This document shows, one piece after another, positions 16,616-24,639 of a DNA stretch of 64,000 bases. A program made the translations under genes and the position numbers. The notes beneath the pieces are model-generated. The model worked only from the letters and a program-made list of their open reading frames with translations. It was not told the origin of the DNA and made no database searches. Origin of the DNA: Kribbella sp. CA-293567 (lineage in GTDB: Bacteria; Actinomycetota; Actinomycetes; Propionibacteriales; Kribbellaceae). Every line of letters starts with the position of its first letter. The stretch's first letter is position 1. The stretch covers positions 4,092,001 to 4,156,000 of the forward strand of contig NZ_CP114065.1 of the NCBI RefSeq assembly GCF_027627575.1. The letters are read 5' to 3'.

Positions 16616-17770
16616 TCAGTAGTCCTCCACCAGCAGAGTCTCGAATTTGATGCCTGCCGCAACCAATCGGCGACGCAGCGCCGGCCCCAGGGCGACCGCC
16701 GTGGTGACTTGGCCGGCAGTCTCGGGGAGGTCGTCCAGGGCCAGTGAGAGAGCGCTTTCGGCGAGCATCTTCGCCGTCTCGCCGTACCCGGGGTCGCCGC
16801 CGGACACCTCGGTCACGACCCGCTTCCCGCCGCCTTCACCGATGAAGCGCGCCTTGAACCAGGACTTGGCCCGGCGCTCCTCACTCGGACCGTCACCGGC
16901 CTTGAAGCGGCTCAGCAGTGCGTTGCGGGCCGGCGGAATCTGCGCGGCGACGGCCAGCAGACCGAACCCGGCGATGCCGCCGGCAACCATCGGCAACTGC
17001 TTCACCGCGGCGTAGTGCGAGTACCGGAAGTCCGGCCCGTACTCCGGCAGCCTGGCGGCCGAGGTGACGACGATCTGCGGATCGACGGTCGGCAGCGGTA
17101 CGGCCCAGAACCCCTGGCTACGGTGAAGCTTGCCGGCTGCGGCCTTCACCGAACGGCCCTCCAGCCGCGGCTCGACCTGGCGGCGCGCCCGCCGGGCGTC
17201 GAGGTTCGACTTGCCACGCGACAGCACCGTAACCACCGTGTGCAGCGTGCCGGACGACGGCTTGCCGCCGGCCCGGACGAGGCCGTCCACCTTGAGCGGC
17301 ACGTTCTTCGGCAACTGCTCGACGGTGAACTGCACGCCCAGGTCGTAGGGGATCGAGTCGAAGCCGCAGCAGTGGACGATCCGCGCTCCGGTCCGGGCAG
17401 CCAGCGCGTGGTGCGCGACGTACATCCGGTCGACGAACTCCTGCTCACCGGTGAGGTCGAGATAGTCGGTGCCCGCGGCGGCGCACGCGGCCACCAGCGG
17501 TTCGCCGTACCGGATGTAGGGGCCGACGGTCGTGACGACGACCCTGGCAGCCTCGGCGACCGACTGCAGGGAGGCGGCGTCGCCGACATCGGCGATCAGC
17601 AGGTCGACCTCCACGCCGAGTTCGGCGCGGACCGCTTCCAGCTTGGCCCGGTTGCGGCCGGCCAGCGCCCACCTGAGCTCGGCCGGCGCGTTCTCGGCGA
17701 GGTACTTCGCGGTCAGCGCGCCGGTGAAGCCCGTCGCGCCGAAGATGACGACGTCGTACTCGCGGCTCAT
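16616..17770 (-). CDS. saccharopine dehydrogenase-like / trans-acting enoyl reductase family protein
   Basis: 384-residue NAD(P)-dependent oxidoreductase. The N-terminal Rossmann motif is VVIFGATGFTGALTAKYL, then GRNRAKL and VVTTVGPYIRYGEPLVAACA, which is diagnostic of the family containing mycobacterial Rv2953 (the trans-acting enoyl reductase of phthiocerol/phenolglycolipid synthesis) and Rv2449c. HCCGFDSIPYDLG follows. A hydrophobic segment near residues 265-285 may be membrane-associated. ATG at 17770 overlaps the SDR stop (ATGA). The context of SDR, hydrolase and TetR suggests lipid modification. True saccharopine dehydrogenase activity is unlikely. Confidence 0.87.
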   Translation of the reverse strand: MSREYDVVIFGATGFTGALTAKYLAENAPAELRWALAGRNRAKLEAVRAELGVEVDLLIADVGDAASLQSVAEAARVVVTTVGPYIRYGEPLVAACAAAGTDYLDLTGEQEFVDRMYVAHHALAARTGARIVHCCGFDSIPYDLGVQFTVEQLPKNVPLKVDGLVRAGGKPSSGTLHTVVTVLSRGKSNLDARRARRQVEPRLEGRSVKAAAGKLHRSQGFWAVPLPTVDPQIVVTSAARLPEYGPDFRYSHYAAVKQLPMVAGGIAGFGLLAVAAQIPPARNALLSRFKAGDGPSEERRAKSWFKARFIGEGGGKRVVTEVSGGDPGYGETAKMLAESALSLALDDLPETAGQVTTAVALGPALRRRLVAAGIKFETLLVEDY

Positions 17771-18651
17771 CGCTTGGCCGCCTTCTCGGCATCCGCGCGA
17801 CCGCCGGCACCGGACGCGCGCGACGACGCCGCGGCGCCCCGGGCCTCGATGTCGGCCAGCGCGGCACGGTCGGCCTTCGGCACGCTGAAGCGTGCCCCGA
17901 GTTCGACCACGTGCGGAACGAGCGACCGGAAGATCTTGAGGACGCCGATCCAGCCCGGCACGTGGACCACGCGAGAGCGCTTCCTGATCCCGGCGGTGAA
18001 CTTGTCCACCGCGAAGTCGAGCGAGTAGGTCTTGCCGACGAACGGGATCCCGGTGCGGGCGCCGCCGAACACCGGGTGGTCGTCCACGCCGCGCACCATG
18101 TCGGTGTCGACGAAGGTCATGTGGGCCACGCCGACCCGGACGCCGAGGTGCCGCAGTTCGGAGCGGAGGCTGTTGCCCATCGCCTCGACACCGGCCTTGG
18201 AGACGTTGTACGACGCCAGGCCGGGGATGTGCACGACCGCGGCCAGCGATGACACGAGCAACAGGTAGCCCTTGCTCGCGAGCAGGTGCGGCAGGGTCAG
18301 GTGCACGGTCCGCCAGACGCCGTACAGGTCGACGTCGAGAACGCGCTCCCAGACGTCGGGGTCCATGCTGCGGGTGAAGCCGGGCGCGGCGATCCCTGCG
18401 TTGGCCATCACGACGTCGATCCGGCCGTACCGCTCGGCGATCGCCTCCACCGCGGTTCGCAGCGACTCGGTGTCGGTGACATCGGCCTCCCACCAGCCGG
18501 CATCGGGGCCGCAGTCCTCGGCGACCTTCTTCAGCTCGTCGGGTTCGAGACCGACCAGGGCCGGCGTGTCTCCCTCGCTCGCCAGCCGGCGGGCGACGGC
18601 GGCGCCGATCCCGCGGGAAGCGCCGGTGATGAGTACGACCTTGCCAGCCAT
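17767..18651 (-). CDS. short-chain dehydrogenase/reductase
   Basis: Classical SDR of 294 residues: cofactor motif TGASRGIG, the NAG motif (MANAGIAA), catalytic Ser in LLLVSSLAAVV and the YNVSK Tyr-Lys pair (ASYNVSKAG). The C-terminal tail is basic and Ala-rich. It probably acts on a hydrophobic alcohol or ketone. ATG at 18651 is preceded by GGAGG on the minus strand. It heads the overlapping operon SDR - trans-enoyl-reductase-like - alpha/beta hydrolase - yccF - MBL and is divergent from a TetR gene, whose twin operators cover its promoter. Confidence 0.9.
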   Translation of the reverse strand: MAGKVVLITGASRGIGAAVARRLASEGDTPALVGLEPDELKKVAEDCGPDAGWWEADVTDTESLRTAVEAIAERYGRIDVVMANAGIAAPGFTRSMDPDVWERVLDVDLYGVWRTVHLTLPHLLASKGYLLLVSSLAAVVHIPGLASYNVSKAGVEAMGNSLRSELRHLGVRVGVAHMTFVDTDMVRGVDDHPVFGGARTGIPFVGKTYSLDFAVDKFTAGIRKRSRVVHVPGWIGVLKIFRSLVPHVVELGARFSVPKADRAALADIEARGAAASSRASGAGGRADAEKAAKR

Positions 18652-18666
18652 CGTGACCTCCGACTT

Positions 18667-18712
18667 GTTGAGTGGATACTCAACAGTAGGTGCTTGTTGA
18701 TCCATTGCTCAA
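18667..18712. promoter_or_regulatory. twin TetR-type operators in the SDR/tetR divergent promoter
   Basis: Two copies of TTGA-N8-TCAA lie at 18669-18683 (within a 7-bp-arm palindrome, 18667-18684) and 18697-18712. On the minus strand a -35-like TTGAGC (18712-18707) and -10-like TACTGT (18688-18683) with an 18-bp spacer belong to the SDR operon and overlap both sites. On the plus strand TACACT (18713-18718) sits seven bases before GTG 18725, which suggests a leaderless tetR message. Repression of both sides by the encoded TetR is the simplest reading. Confidence 0.65.
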
Positions 18713-18724
18713 TACACTGTGCCC

Positions 18725-19315
18725 GTGAGTCACACCTCGTCCACCCGGCTGCAGCCGGAGGAGCGCCGGACCCAGATTCTCGACGCCGCGCGCCGGGTGC
18801 TGGAAGCCGACCCGCATCGCGAGCTGAGCGTGGAGGTGGTGGCCGCGGAGGCCGGCGTCTCCCCCGCGCTGCTGTTCCACTACTTCGGCTCGAAGAAGAA
18901 GTTCCAGTACGCCGTGATCGAGGCGGCCGCCGCCGAGGTGATGCTGCGGACCGCGCCGGATCTCTCCCTCCCACCCGAGGAGCAGCTCCGCAGTGGCATC
19001 CGGGCCTTCGTGCGGGCCGTGCTCGAAGCACCGCAGCTCTATCGGGCCACCCTGCTGATGTCCGCGGCCGGAGACCCCGCGGTCCGGGCCCTGCATTCGG
19101 AGCTGCGTCAGGTTTTCAGCCAGTGGGTGATCAGCGCCGTCGCCCAGCGAGGCATCTCGATCACGCCCGCCGTCGAACTGGCCTGCCACGGCTGGCAGGG
19201 GTACGTCGAGCAGCTCCTGCTGACCTGGATCGGCAACCCGACCATCTCCCCTGCCGAGCTGGAGAGCCTCTGCGAGCGCTCTCTCGACGCGGTCCTCAGC
19301 ACGACCGGCACCTGA
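18725..19315 (+). CDS. TetR/AcrR-family transcriptional regulator
   Basis: 196-residue repressor-type regulator. The N-terminal helix-turn-helix is ERRTQILDAARRVLEA through VSPALLFHYFGSKKKFQYAV, the canonical TetR DNA-binding domain. The C-terminal ligand domain (LYRATLLMSAAGDPAVRALH) is generic. It is divergent from the SDR operon, which it most likely controls through the paired palindromes in the 68-bp spacer. GTG 18725 is taken as the start because a -10-like hexamer seven bases upstream would put transcription start at that codon; GTG 18719 is an alternative two codons longer. Confidence 0.9.
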   Translation: MSHTSSTRLQPEERRTQILDAARRVLEADPHRELSVEVVAAEAGVSPALLFHYFGSKKKFQYAVIEAAAAEVMLRTAPDLSLPPEEQLRSGIRAFVRAVLEAPQLYRATLLMSAAGDPAVRALHSELRQVFSQWVISAVAQRGISITPAVELACHGWQGYVEQLLLTWIGNPTISPAELESLCERSLDAVLSTTGT

Positions 19316-19321
19316 GCTCGA

Positions 19322-19777
19322 CTACTGCTTCAGTCCGACGAAGGCCCGCAGGACCAACCCGGCCAGCAGCTCGCCGTTTTCGTTGCCGATGGCATCAACC
19401 AGTCGCTGGTCGGCAGCCCGCAGTACGGCGCGGCCGCGCTCCAACAGTGCTTGGCCCGCTTCGGTGACCTGCAGGTCAGCGGTCCGCCCCCGCCCCGGTT
19501 CGGTCAGCAACTCGACTGCGCCGAGCTCCCGCAACTGCCGCAACGTCGACTGCATGCTCTGCGCAGTGATGCCGTCCCTGCGCGCGAGCTCGCTGTAGGA
19601 CAGGCCTGGATGGTGGGCGAGATGGCCGAGCGCGGAGAAGTGCCGCATGGACAGGCCTTGCTCGCGCAGCCCCGCCTCGACCTGCTCACGGAGCCGGCGT
19701 CCCAGCATCATCAGCAGCAACGACGGGCTCACGGCCGCTCCGTCCGGTGGGCCGCTGGGGGTCGCGTCGTCGGTCAC
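19322..19777 (-). CDS. MarR-family transcriptional regulator
   Basis: 151-residue winged-helix regulator. The recognition helix is LARRDGITAQSMQSTLRQLRELG and the wing ELLTEPGRGRTADLQVTEAGQALLER, both diagnostic of MarR. The C-terminal helices mediate dimerisation. It converges with tetR (6-bp gap) and is divergent from the DUF2269-like membrane protein gene. The 84-bp spacer holds inverted repeats likely to be its operator. MarR proteins usually answer to small phenolics or oxidants; the ligand is unknown. Confidence 0.9.
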   Translation of the reverse strand: MTDDATPSGPPDGAAVSPSLLLMMLGRRLREQVEAGLREQGLSMRHFSALGHLAHHPGLSYSELARRDGITAQSMQSTLRQLRELGAVELLTEPGRGRTADLQVTEAGQALLERGRAVLRAADQRLVDAIGNENGELLAGLVLRAFVGLKQ

Positions 19778-19798
19778 CCCGCCATCATCGCAGGCCAG

Positions 19799-19840
19799 GT
19801 TTCAGTCCGGCTGATACCTCAGTTACAGTCTGCCTGAAAC
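19799..19840. promoter_or_regulatory. MarR-type inverted repeats and promoter
   Basis: GTTTCAG (19799-19805) and CTGAAAC (19834-19840) form outer inverted repeats. TCAG-N5-CTGA (19802-19814) and CTGA-N4-TCAG (19811-19822) lie inside. Plus-strand TTCAGT (19801-19806) and TACAGT (19824-19829) with a 17-bp spacer give a good promoter for the DUF2269-like gene, overlapped by the repeats. Confidence 0.55.
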
Positions 19841-19861
19841 TTCGATCGTCAGGGAGAACCG

Positions 19862-20329
19862 ATGAACAAGTTCCTGCTCAGCGTGCACGTGCTGGCCGCC
19901 ATCATCTTCATCGGCCCGGTGACGGTCGCAGCGAGCATGTTCCCGCCCGTCGCCCGGCGCGAACTGGCCGCCGACCGGCCGGAGACCGCGGTCCTGCGGG
20001 TGCTGCACCGGATCAGCAACGTCTATGCCGTCGGCGGCATCGCGGTGCCGGTCTTCGGCCTCGCGGTCGGCGCCGGCCTCGGCGTACTGGGCGAGGTCTG
20101 GCTGATCGTGTCGATGGGCCTGACCGCGCTGGCGGCCGGGGTGCTGCTGCTGGCCGTGCTGCCGACGCAGGCCGAGGTGCTCGCCGTGGCCGGGCAGGAT
20201 GGCGAAGCCAGGGCCGCGCTGCTCCCACGGGCGAGGAAGCTGTCGATGACGACCGGCATCTTCGGCCTGTTGTGGGCGACCGTCACCGTCCTGATGATCA
20301 TCCGGCCCGGCTCGACGACCGGTGTCTGA
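19862..20329 (+). CDS. DUF2269-like integral membrane protein
   Basis: 155-residue protein with four predicted membrane helices (about residues 4-24, 56-78, 82-100, 128-148) and an N-terminal HVLAAIIFIGPVTVAASMFPP that matches the DUF2269 family pattern. An internal His (SVHVLAA) is conserved in the family. The function is unknown. It is divergent from marR and sits directly downstream of a promoter overlapped by palindromes, so it is probably the MarR target. A ribosome-binding site GGGAGAA precedes the ATG. Confidence 0.8.
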   Translation: MNKFLLSVHVLAAIIFIGPVTVAASMFPPVARRELAADRPETAVLRVLHRISNVYAVGGIAVPVFGLAVGAGLGVLGEVWLIVSMGLTALAAGVLLLAVLPTQAEVLAVAGQDGEARAALLPRARKLSMTTGIFGLLWATVTVLMIIRPGSTTGV

Positions 20330-20351
20330 CCCAGGGCGCTAAGGTTCCCGG

Positions 20352-21155
20352 GTGCTGAAGGTTGCGACAGTGAATGTGAACGGGATCAGGGCGGCGTACC
20401 GGCGAGGGATGGCCGGGTGGCTGGCGGAGACCGACCCGGATCTGTTGCTGTTGCAGGAGGTCCGGGCGACCGACGAGGTACTGCGGGACCACCTCGGCGC
20501 GGATTGGCAGATCGCGCACTCCGAGCCTGTCCTGGCCGGACACAAGGGCCGCGCCGGTGTCGCGGTGGCGAGCCGGCGGCCGATCAAGCAGGAGAACAGC
20601 GAGATCGGGCCCGAGCGGTTCAGCGGCTCCGGGCGGTGGGTGGAGGCCGACGTCGTCCTCGACGACGGCTCGACGCTGACCGCGATCAGCACCTATGTCT
20701 TCACCGGTGAGTTCGAGACGCCGCCGCGGCAGGCCGAGAAGTACGCCTTCCTGGACGCCTTCGCCGAGCGCCTGTCGGCACTGCGCGCCGACGGCCGGCA
20801 CGTGCTCGTCTGCGGCGATCTCAACATCGCGCACCGCGAGGTGGACCTGAAGGCCTGGAAGGCGAACCGGAAGAAGAGCGGCTTCCTGCCCGACGAACGC
20901 GCCTGGATGGATCGTTTGTTCGAGGCCGGCTGGGTGGATCTCGGCCGGAGGTTCGGCGGCGAGGGCCCGGGACCGTACTCCTGGTGGTCGTGGCGCGGAA
21001 AAGCCTTCGACAACGACGCCGGCTGGCGGATCGACTACCAGATCGCCTCGCCCGAACTGGCCGCCGCCGCGACCTCCTGCGCGATCCACCGCGCCCCGAC
21101 ATACGCCGAACGCTGGAGCGACCATGCGCCGGTGGTGGCGACGTACGAGATGTAG
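20352..21155 (+). CDS. xth: exodeoxyribonuclease III
   Basis: AP endonuclease/3'-5' exonuclease of the EEP superfamily, 267 residues, acting in base-excision repair. Motifs in order: VATVNVNGIRAA (metal-binding Asn), LLLQEVRATDE (catalytic Glu), GRAGVAVASR, ISTYVFTG, CGDLNIAHREVDLKAW (Asp/Asn), WSWRGKAFDNDAGWRIDYQIAS and the catalytic SDHAPVVATYE. Length matches Xth/ExoA. The GTG start at 20352 begins the conserved first strand. It is nine bases upstream of the S9 peptidase gene and probably cotranscribed. Confidence 0.95.
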   Translation: MLKVATVNVNGIRAAYRRGMAGWLAETDPDLLLLQEVRATDEVLRDHLGADWQIAHSEPVLAGHKGRAGVAVASRRPIKQENSEIGPERFSGSGRWVEADVVLDDGSTLTAISTYVFTGEFETPPRQAEKYAFLDAFAERLSALRADGRHVLVCGDLNIAHREVDLKAWKANRKKSGFLPDERAWMDRLFEAGWVDLGRRFGGEGPGPYSWWSWRGKAFDNDAGWRIDYQIASPELAAAATSCAIHRAPTYAERWSDHAPVVATYEM

Positions 21156-21164
21156 TCTCCGGGC

Positions 21165-23237
21165 ATGTCCGAGTTGAAGCCACCAGTCGCCGCCCGCAAA
21201 CCGATCGAACGCAGCCACCACGGAGATGTCTTCGCCGACGACTACGAGTGGCTGCGGGACAAGACGAGCGACGAGGTGCTCGACTACCTGCGGGCCGAGA
21301 ACAGCTACACCGAGGCCCGCACCGCGCACCTGGAATCGTTGCGCGAGGCAATCTTTTCGGAGATCTCCGGCCGCACCCTGCAGACCGACCTGAGCGTGCC
21401 GGCCCGGCGTGGTGGGTTCTGGTACTACTCCCGCACCGTCGAGGGTCAGCAGTACGCGATCAGCTGCCGGGTGAAGGTGGCCGGTGACGAGCCGCCCGCG
21501 ACCGACGGCGAGATCGCCGGCGAAGAGGTGCTGCTGGACGGCAACGAGCTGGCCGGCGACTCGGAGTTCTTCTCCCTCGGCACGGTCGACGTCTCCCCCG
21601 ACGGCCGGCTGCTCGCCTACTCCGTCGACCTGATCGGCGACGAGCGGTTCACGCTGCGGATCAAGGACCTCGACAGCGGCGAACTGCTGCCCGACGAACT
21701 GCCGAGCGTGCACTACGGCTCCGCCTGGTCGGCCGACGGCTCCACCATCTTCTACTCCAAGGTCGACGACGCCTGGCGTCCGTTCCAGGTCTGGCGGCAC
21801 ACCCTCGGCCAGGCCGGCGACGTGCTGGTGATGGAGGAGCCGGACGAGCGGTTCTGGATCGGCGTCGACCTGACCCGCAACGGGCAGGCCATCCAGATCT
21901 CCATCGGCAGCAAGCTGACCAGCGAGGCCTGGCTGCTGGACGCCAACGACCCGGCCGGCGACCCGGTCCTGGTCGCGGCGCGGCGCGAAGGCGTCGAGTA
22001 CGACGTCGAGCACGCGGGCGACCAGCTGCTGATCGTGCACAACGCGGACGCGTCCAACTTCTCGCTCGCGACGGCCCCGCTGGACTCCCCCGGCGACTGG
22101 ACCACGCTGATCGAGGGCGACGAGTCGAGCCGGCTGCTCGGCGTCGACGCCTTCGCCGAGCACGTGATCCTCTACCGCCGCCGGGACGCGCTCACCGAGC
22201 TGGCGATCATGCGGCGGACCGGCGACTCCTTCGGCTCCCCGGAGGCGCTGACCTTCGACGAGCCGATCTACACGGTCTCCCCCAGCCGCAACGACGAGTG
22301 GCACGACACCCGGTACCGCTTCGGCTACACCTCACTGGTGACACCGGGCACGACGTACGACGTCGATGTGGTGACCGGCGAGCGCCGGAAGCTCAAGCAA
22401 CAGCCTGTGCTCGGTGGTGTCGACCTGAGCTCGTACACGCAGTACAGGGAGTGGGCGACGGCTCCCGACGGCACCCAGGTGCCGATCTCTCTGGTGGCCC
22501 GCAAGGATGTCGCCAAGGACGGGAACGCGCCGGTCGTGCTGTACGGCTACGGCTCCTACGAAAGCTCGATGGACCCGTGGTTCTCGATCCCGCGGCTGTC
22601 GCTGCTGGACCGCGGCGTCGTGTTCGCGATCGCGCATGTGCGCGGTGGCGGCGAGCTCGGCCGGCACTGGTACGACGAAGGCAAGATGCTCGCCAAGCGG
22701 AACACGTTCACCGACTTCGTCGCGGCGGCCGAGCACCTGGTCGGAGCCGGCTGGTCGAAGCCGGAGCGGATCGTCGCGCAGGGCGGTAGTGCCGGCGGTC
22801 TGCTGATGGGCGCGGTCGCCAACCTGGCACCGCGGGCCTTCGGCGGCATCGTCGCCGAGGTGCCCTTCGTGGACGCCCTGACCACCATCCTGGACCCGTC
22901 GCTGCCGTTGACCGTGATCGAGTGGGAGGAGTGGGGCAACCCGCTCGAGGACCCGGCGGTCTACGAGTACATGAAGTCCTACTCGCCGTACGAGAACGTG
23001 ACGGCCCAGCAGTACCCACGGATCCTCGCGATCACCAGCCTCAACGACACCCGGGTCTTCTTCGTCGAGCCGGCCAAGTGGGTGGCCAAGCTGCGGGCGA
23101 CCGCCACCGGTGACGTCGATGTGCTGCTGAAGACCGAGATGGAGGCCGGCCACGGCGGACGCAGCGGCCGGTACGACGCCTGGCGTGAGGTCGCCTTCAC
23201 GCTGGCCTGGGAGCTCGACACCCTCGGTCTGGCCTGA
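21165..23237 (+). CDS. ptrB: S9A prolyl oligopeptidase family peptidase (oligopeptidase B-like)
   Basis: 690-residue cytosolic serine peptidase that cleaves short peptides. The N-terminal beta-propeller contains the family motif DDYEWLRDKTSDEVLDYL. The C-terminal alpha/beta-hydrolase domain has the nucleophile GGSAGGLLMGAV (Ser542), a late Asp in TSLNDTRVFF, and the catalytic His in AGHGGRSGRYD. The S1-site pattern GYGSYESSMDPWFS and AHVRGGGELGRHWYDEGK are typical of oligopeptidase B, which prefers Arg/Lys at P1. No signal peptide. It starts nine bases after xth and is followed by a strong hairpin. Confidence 0.92.
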   Translation: MSELKPPVAARKPIERSHHGDVFADDYEWLRDKTSDEVLDYLRAENSYTEARTAHLESLREAIFSEISGRTLQTDLSVPARRGGFWYYSRTVEGQQYAISCRVKVAGDEPPATDGEIAGEEVLLDGNELAGDSEFFSLGTVDVSPDGRLLAYSVDLIGDERFTLRIKDLDSGELLPDELPSVHYGSAWSADGSTIFYSKVDDAWRPFQVWRHTLGQAGDVLVMEEPDERFWIGVDLTRNGQAIQISIGSKLTSEAWLLDANDPAGDPVLVAARREGVEYDVEHAGDQLLIVHNADASNFSLATAPLDSPGDWTTLIEGDESSRLLGVDAFAEHVILYRRRDALTELAIMRRTGDSFGSPEALTFDEPIYTVSPSRNDEWHDTRYRFGYTSLVTPGTTYDVDVVTGERRKLKQQPVLGGVDLSSYTQYREWATAPDGTQVPISLVARKDVAKDGNAPVVLYGYGSYESSMDPWFSIPRLSLLDRGVVFAIAHVRGGGELGRHWYDEGKMLAKRNTFTDFVAAAEHLVGAGWSKPERIVAQGGSAGGLLMGAVANLAPRAFGGIVAEVPFVDALTTILDPSLPLTVIEWEEWGNPLEDPAVYEYMKSYSPYENVTAQQYPRILAITSLNDTRVFFVEPAKWVAKLRATATGDVDVLLKTEMEAGHGGRSGRYDAWREVAFTLAWELDTLGLA

Positions 23238-23285
23238 CCGCCGGGAAGGCCGCGCGCTCTTCCTGCGTTGCACAACTACGAGAGC

Positions 23286-23321
23286 AGCCGATAGGTGTGT
23301 CCTGCAACACATCTATCGGCT
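23286..23321 (+). terminator. 15-bp stem-loop after ptrB
   Basis: AGCCGATAGGTGTGT pairs with ACACATCTATCGGCT (one G-U pair) around the loop CCTGCA, 48 bp past the ptrB stop codon. The wobble pair is G-U in plus-strand RNA and would be an A-C mismatch in the other strand, so the hairpin acts in the plus-strand transcript. Confidence 0.75.
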
Positions 23322-23353
23322 CCGAAAGGCCGCTTCCGCTGCCGTTCGGAGCC
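23318..23353 (+). repeat. competing inverted repeat overlapping the ptrB terminator
   Basis: GGCTCCGAA (23318-23326) is complementary to TTCGGAGCC (23345-23353), a perfect 9-bp stem with an 18-nt loop. Its first four bases are the last four of the preceding terminator stem, so only one of the two hairpins can form fully. Confidence 0.6.
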
Positions 23354-23604
23354 GTCCTGCGAGAAAGCTGAGAAACAACTCCGGCGCCCTTTCGGGGCAG
23401 AAACCCCACAGGTGTAGCTGATTGTCCGCACAGCTTGTGTTGGCCGGCCATGAACCGGGGTACTGAGCGTGGATCAGGCAGTGGTTCCGCCTGAGTGGGG
23501 CTGCCGGGAAATCTCAGGGAACGTTCAGGCTGTTTACACACTCATCGTGGAATCTTGAACCTCACTCGAGCGTTGCTCTCCATGTAACGACGAAGGGAGT
23601 TTCG

Positions 23605-24564
23605 GTGGCTCGCATGGCTCGTGTCCGGTCAATGGACGAAGGTATCGACGGTAAGGACAGCGTCGGTCTCTACCTGGAAGAGATCGCTCGCACTCCTTTG
23701 CTGACGGCGGAAGAAGAAGTCGAGCTCGCTGAAACGGTTGAGGCAGGTCTCCTGGCGGAGCAACTGCTGGCCGAGGGGCGAACTGGACGCAAGAAGGGCG
23801 GAGCGCCCAAATATGCAACGGCGGAGGAGCTCGAGTGGCTGGCCGAGGAGGGCCAGCGCGCGCAGCAGCGGTTCGTCACCGCGAACCTCCGGCTGGTGGT
23901 CTCGATCGCCCGCCGCTACGGACGGTCCCAGATGCCGCTCCTGGACCTGGTCCAGGAAGGCAACACGGGCCTGATCCGCGCGGTGGAGAAGTTCGACTAC
24001 CGCAAGGGATTCAAGTTCTCGACGTACGCGACCTGGTGGGTGCGGCAGGCGATCACCCGCGGTATCGCGCAGCAGGCCCGAGTGGTCCGGCTGCCGGTGC
24101 ACGTGGTGGAGCAGCTGAACCAGATCGGGTCGGCCCGGCGGACGCTGGAGCGCAAGCTCGGGCGTGAGCCGGAGATCGACGAGATCGCCGCCGAGCTGGA
24201 CCTGGACCCGGAGCGGGTGACCGACCTGATCCGGATCGGCCGGGACCACATCAGCCTGGACAACCCGATCGACGACGAGGGCGAGACCTCGCTGGGCGAC
24301 CTGATCGCGGCCGAGACCGCGCCGGGCCCCGACCAGCTGGTCGCCGACGCGTCGGACCGCTCGGGCCTGTTCAGCCTGGTCGACCAGCTCGACCCCCGGT
24401 CCGCGGACGTCATCCGGCGCCGCTACGGACTGCACGACGGCCGCCAGGCCAAGCTCGCCGACATCGGCGCCGTGCACGGCATCTCCGCCGAGCGCGTCCG
24501 TCAGATCGAGCGCGAGGCCCTCGGACGGCTCCGCCTGCTGGCGGATCCCACCCTGGCAGCCTGA
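23605..24564 (+). CDS. group 2 sigma-70 factor (SigB/HrdA-like)
   Basis: Non-essential-type sigma factor close to SigA but shorter (319 residues, no Lys/Ala-rich N-terminus). It has region 1.2 (DSVGLYLEEIARTPLLTAEEEVEL), region 2 (LDLVQEGNTGLIRAVEKFDY and STYATWWVRQAITRG), region 3 (VHVVEQLNQIG) and the region 4 helix-turn-helix LADIGAVHGISAERVRQIEREAL. Such factors serve stress or stationary-phase promoters resembling SigA sites. GTG 23605 is chosen over ATG 23614 because GGGAG lies five bases before it. A long structured spacer upstream suggests leader-level control. Confidence 0.92.
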   Translation: MARMARVRSMDEGIDGKDSVGLYLEEIARTPLLTAEEEVELAETVEAGLLAEQLLAEGRTGRKKGGAPKYATAEELEWLAEEGQRAQQRFVTANLRLVVSIARRYGRSQMPLLDLVQEGNTGLIRAVEKFDYRKGFKFSTYATWWVRQAITRGIAQQARVVRLPVHVVEQLNQIGSARRTLERKLGREPEIDEIAAELDLDPERVTDLIRIGRDHISLDNPIDDEGETSLGDLIAAETAPGPDQLVADASDRSGLFSLVDQLDPRSADVIRRRYGLHDGRQAKLADIGAVHGISAERVRQIEREALGRLRLLADPTLAA

Positions 24565-24589
24565 CCCCCACCACCAGCTCCCCCCAGGA

Positions 24590-24616
24590 CCCCCGAGCCG
24601 CGATCCGGCCCGGGGG
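24590..24616 (+). terminator. intrinsic terminator of the group 2 sigma gene
   Basis: CCCCCG and CGGGGG (six G-C pairs) enclose a 15-nt loop, followed by TTCTTCG, 25 bp after the stop codon. Confidence 0.6.
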
Positions 24617-24639
24617 TTCTTCGCGCTTCCCCAGCCGTC

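Larger units (their letters stand above)
23238..23604 (+). other. 367-bp structured spacer between ptrB and a sigma factor gene
   Basis: It holds at least three stem-loops, two of them mutually exclusive (listed), then an A/T-richer stretch (TGTTTACACACTC, around 23530-23545) that probably includes the sigma promoter, and an AAGGGAG ribosome-binding site. No protein-coding frame with plausible features. Part of it is the ptrB terminator and part may be a regulatory leader. Confidence 0.5.
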
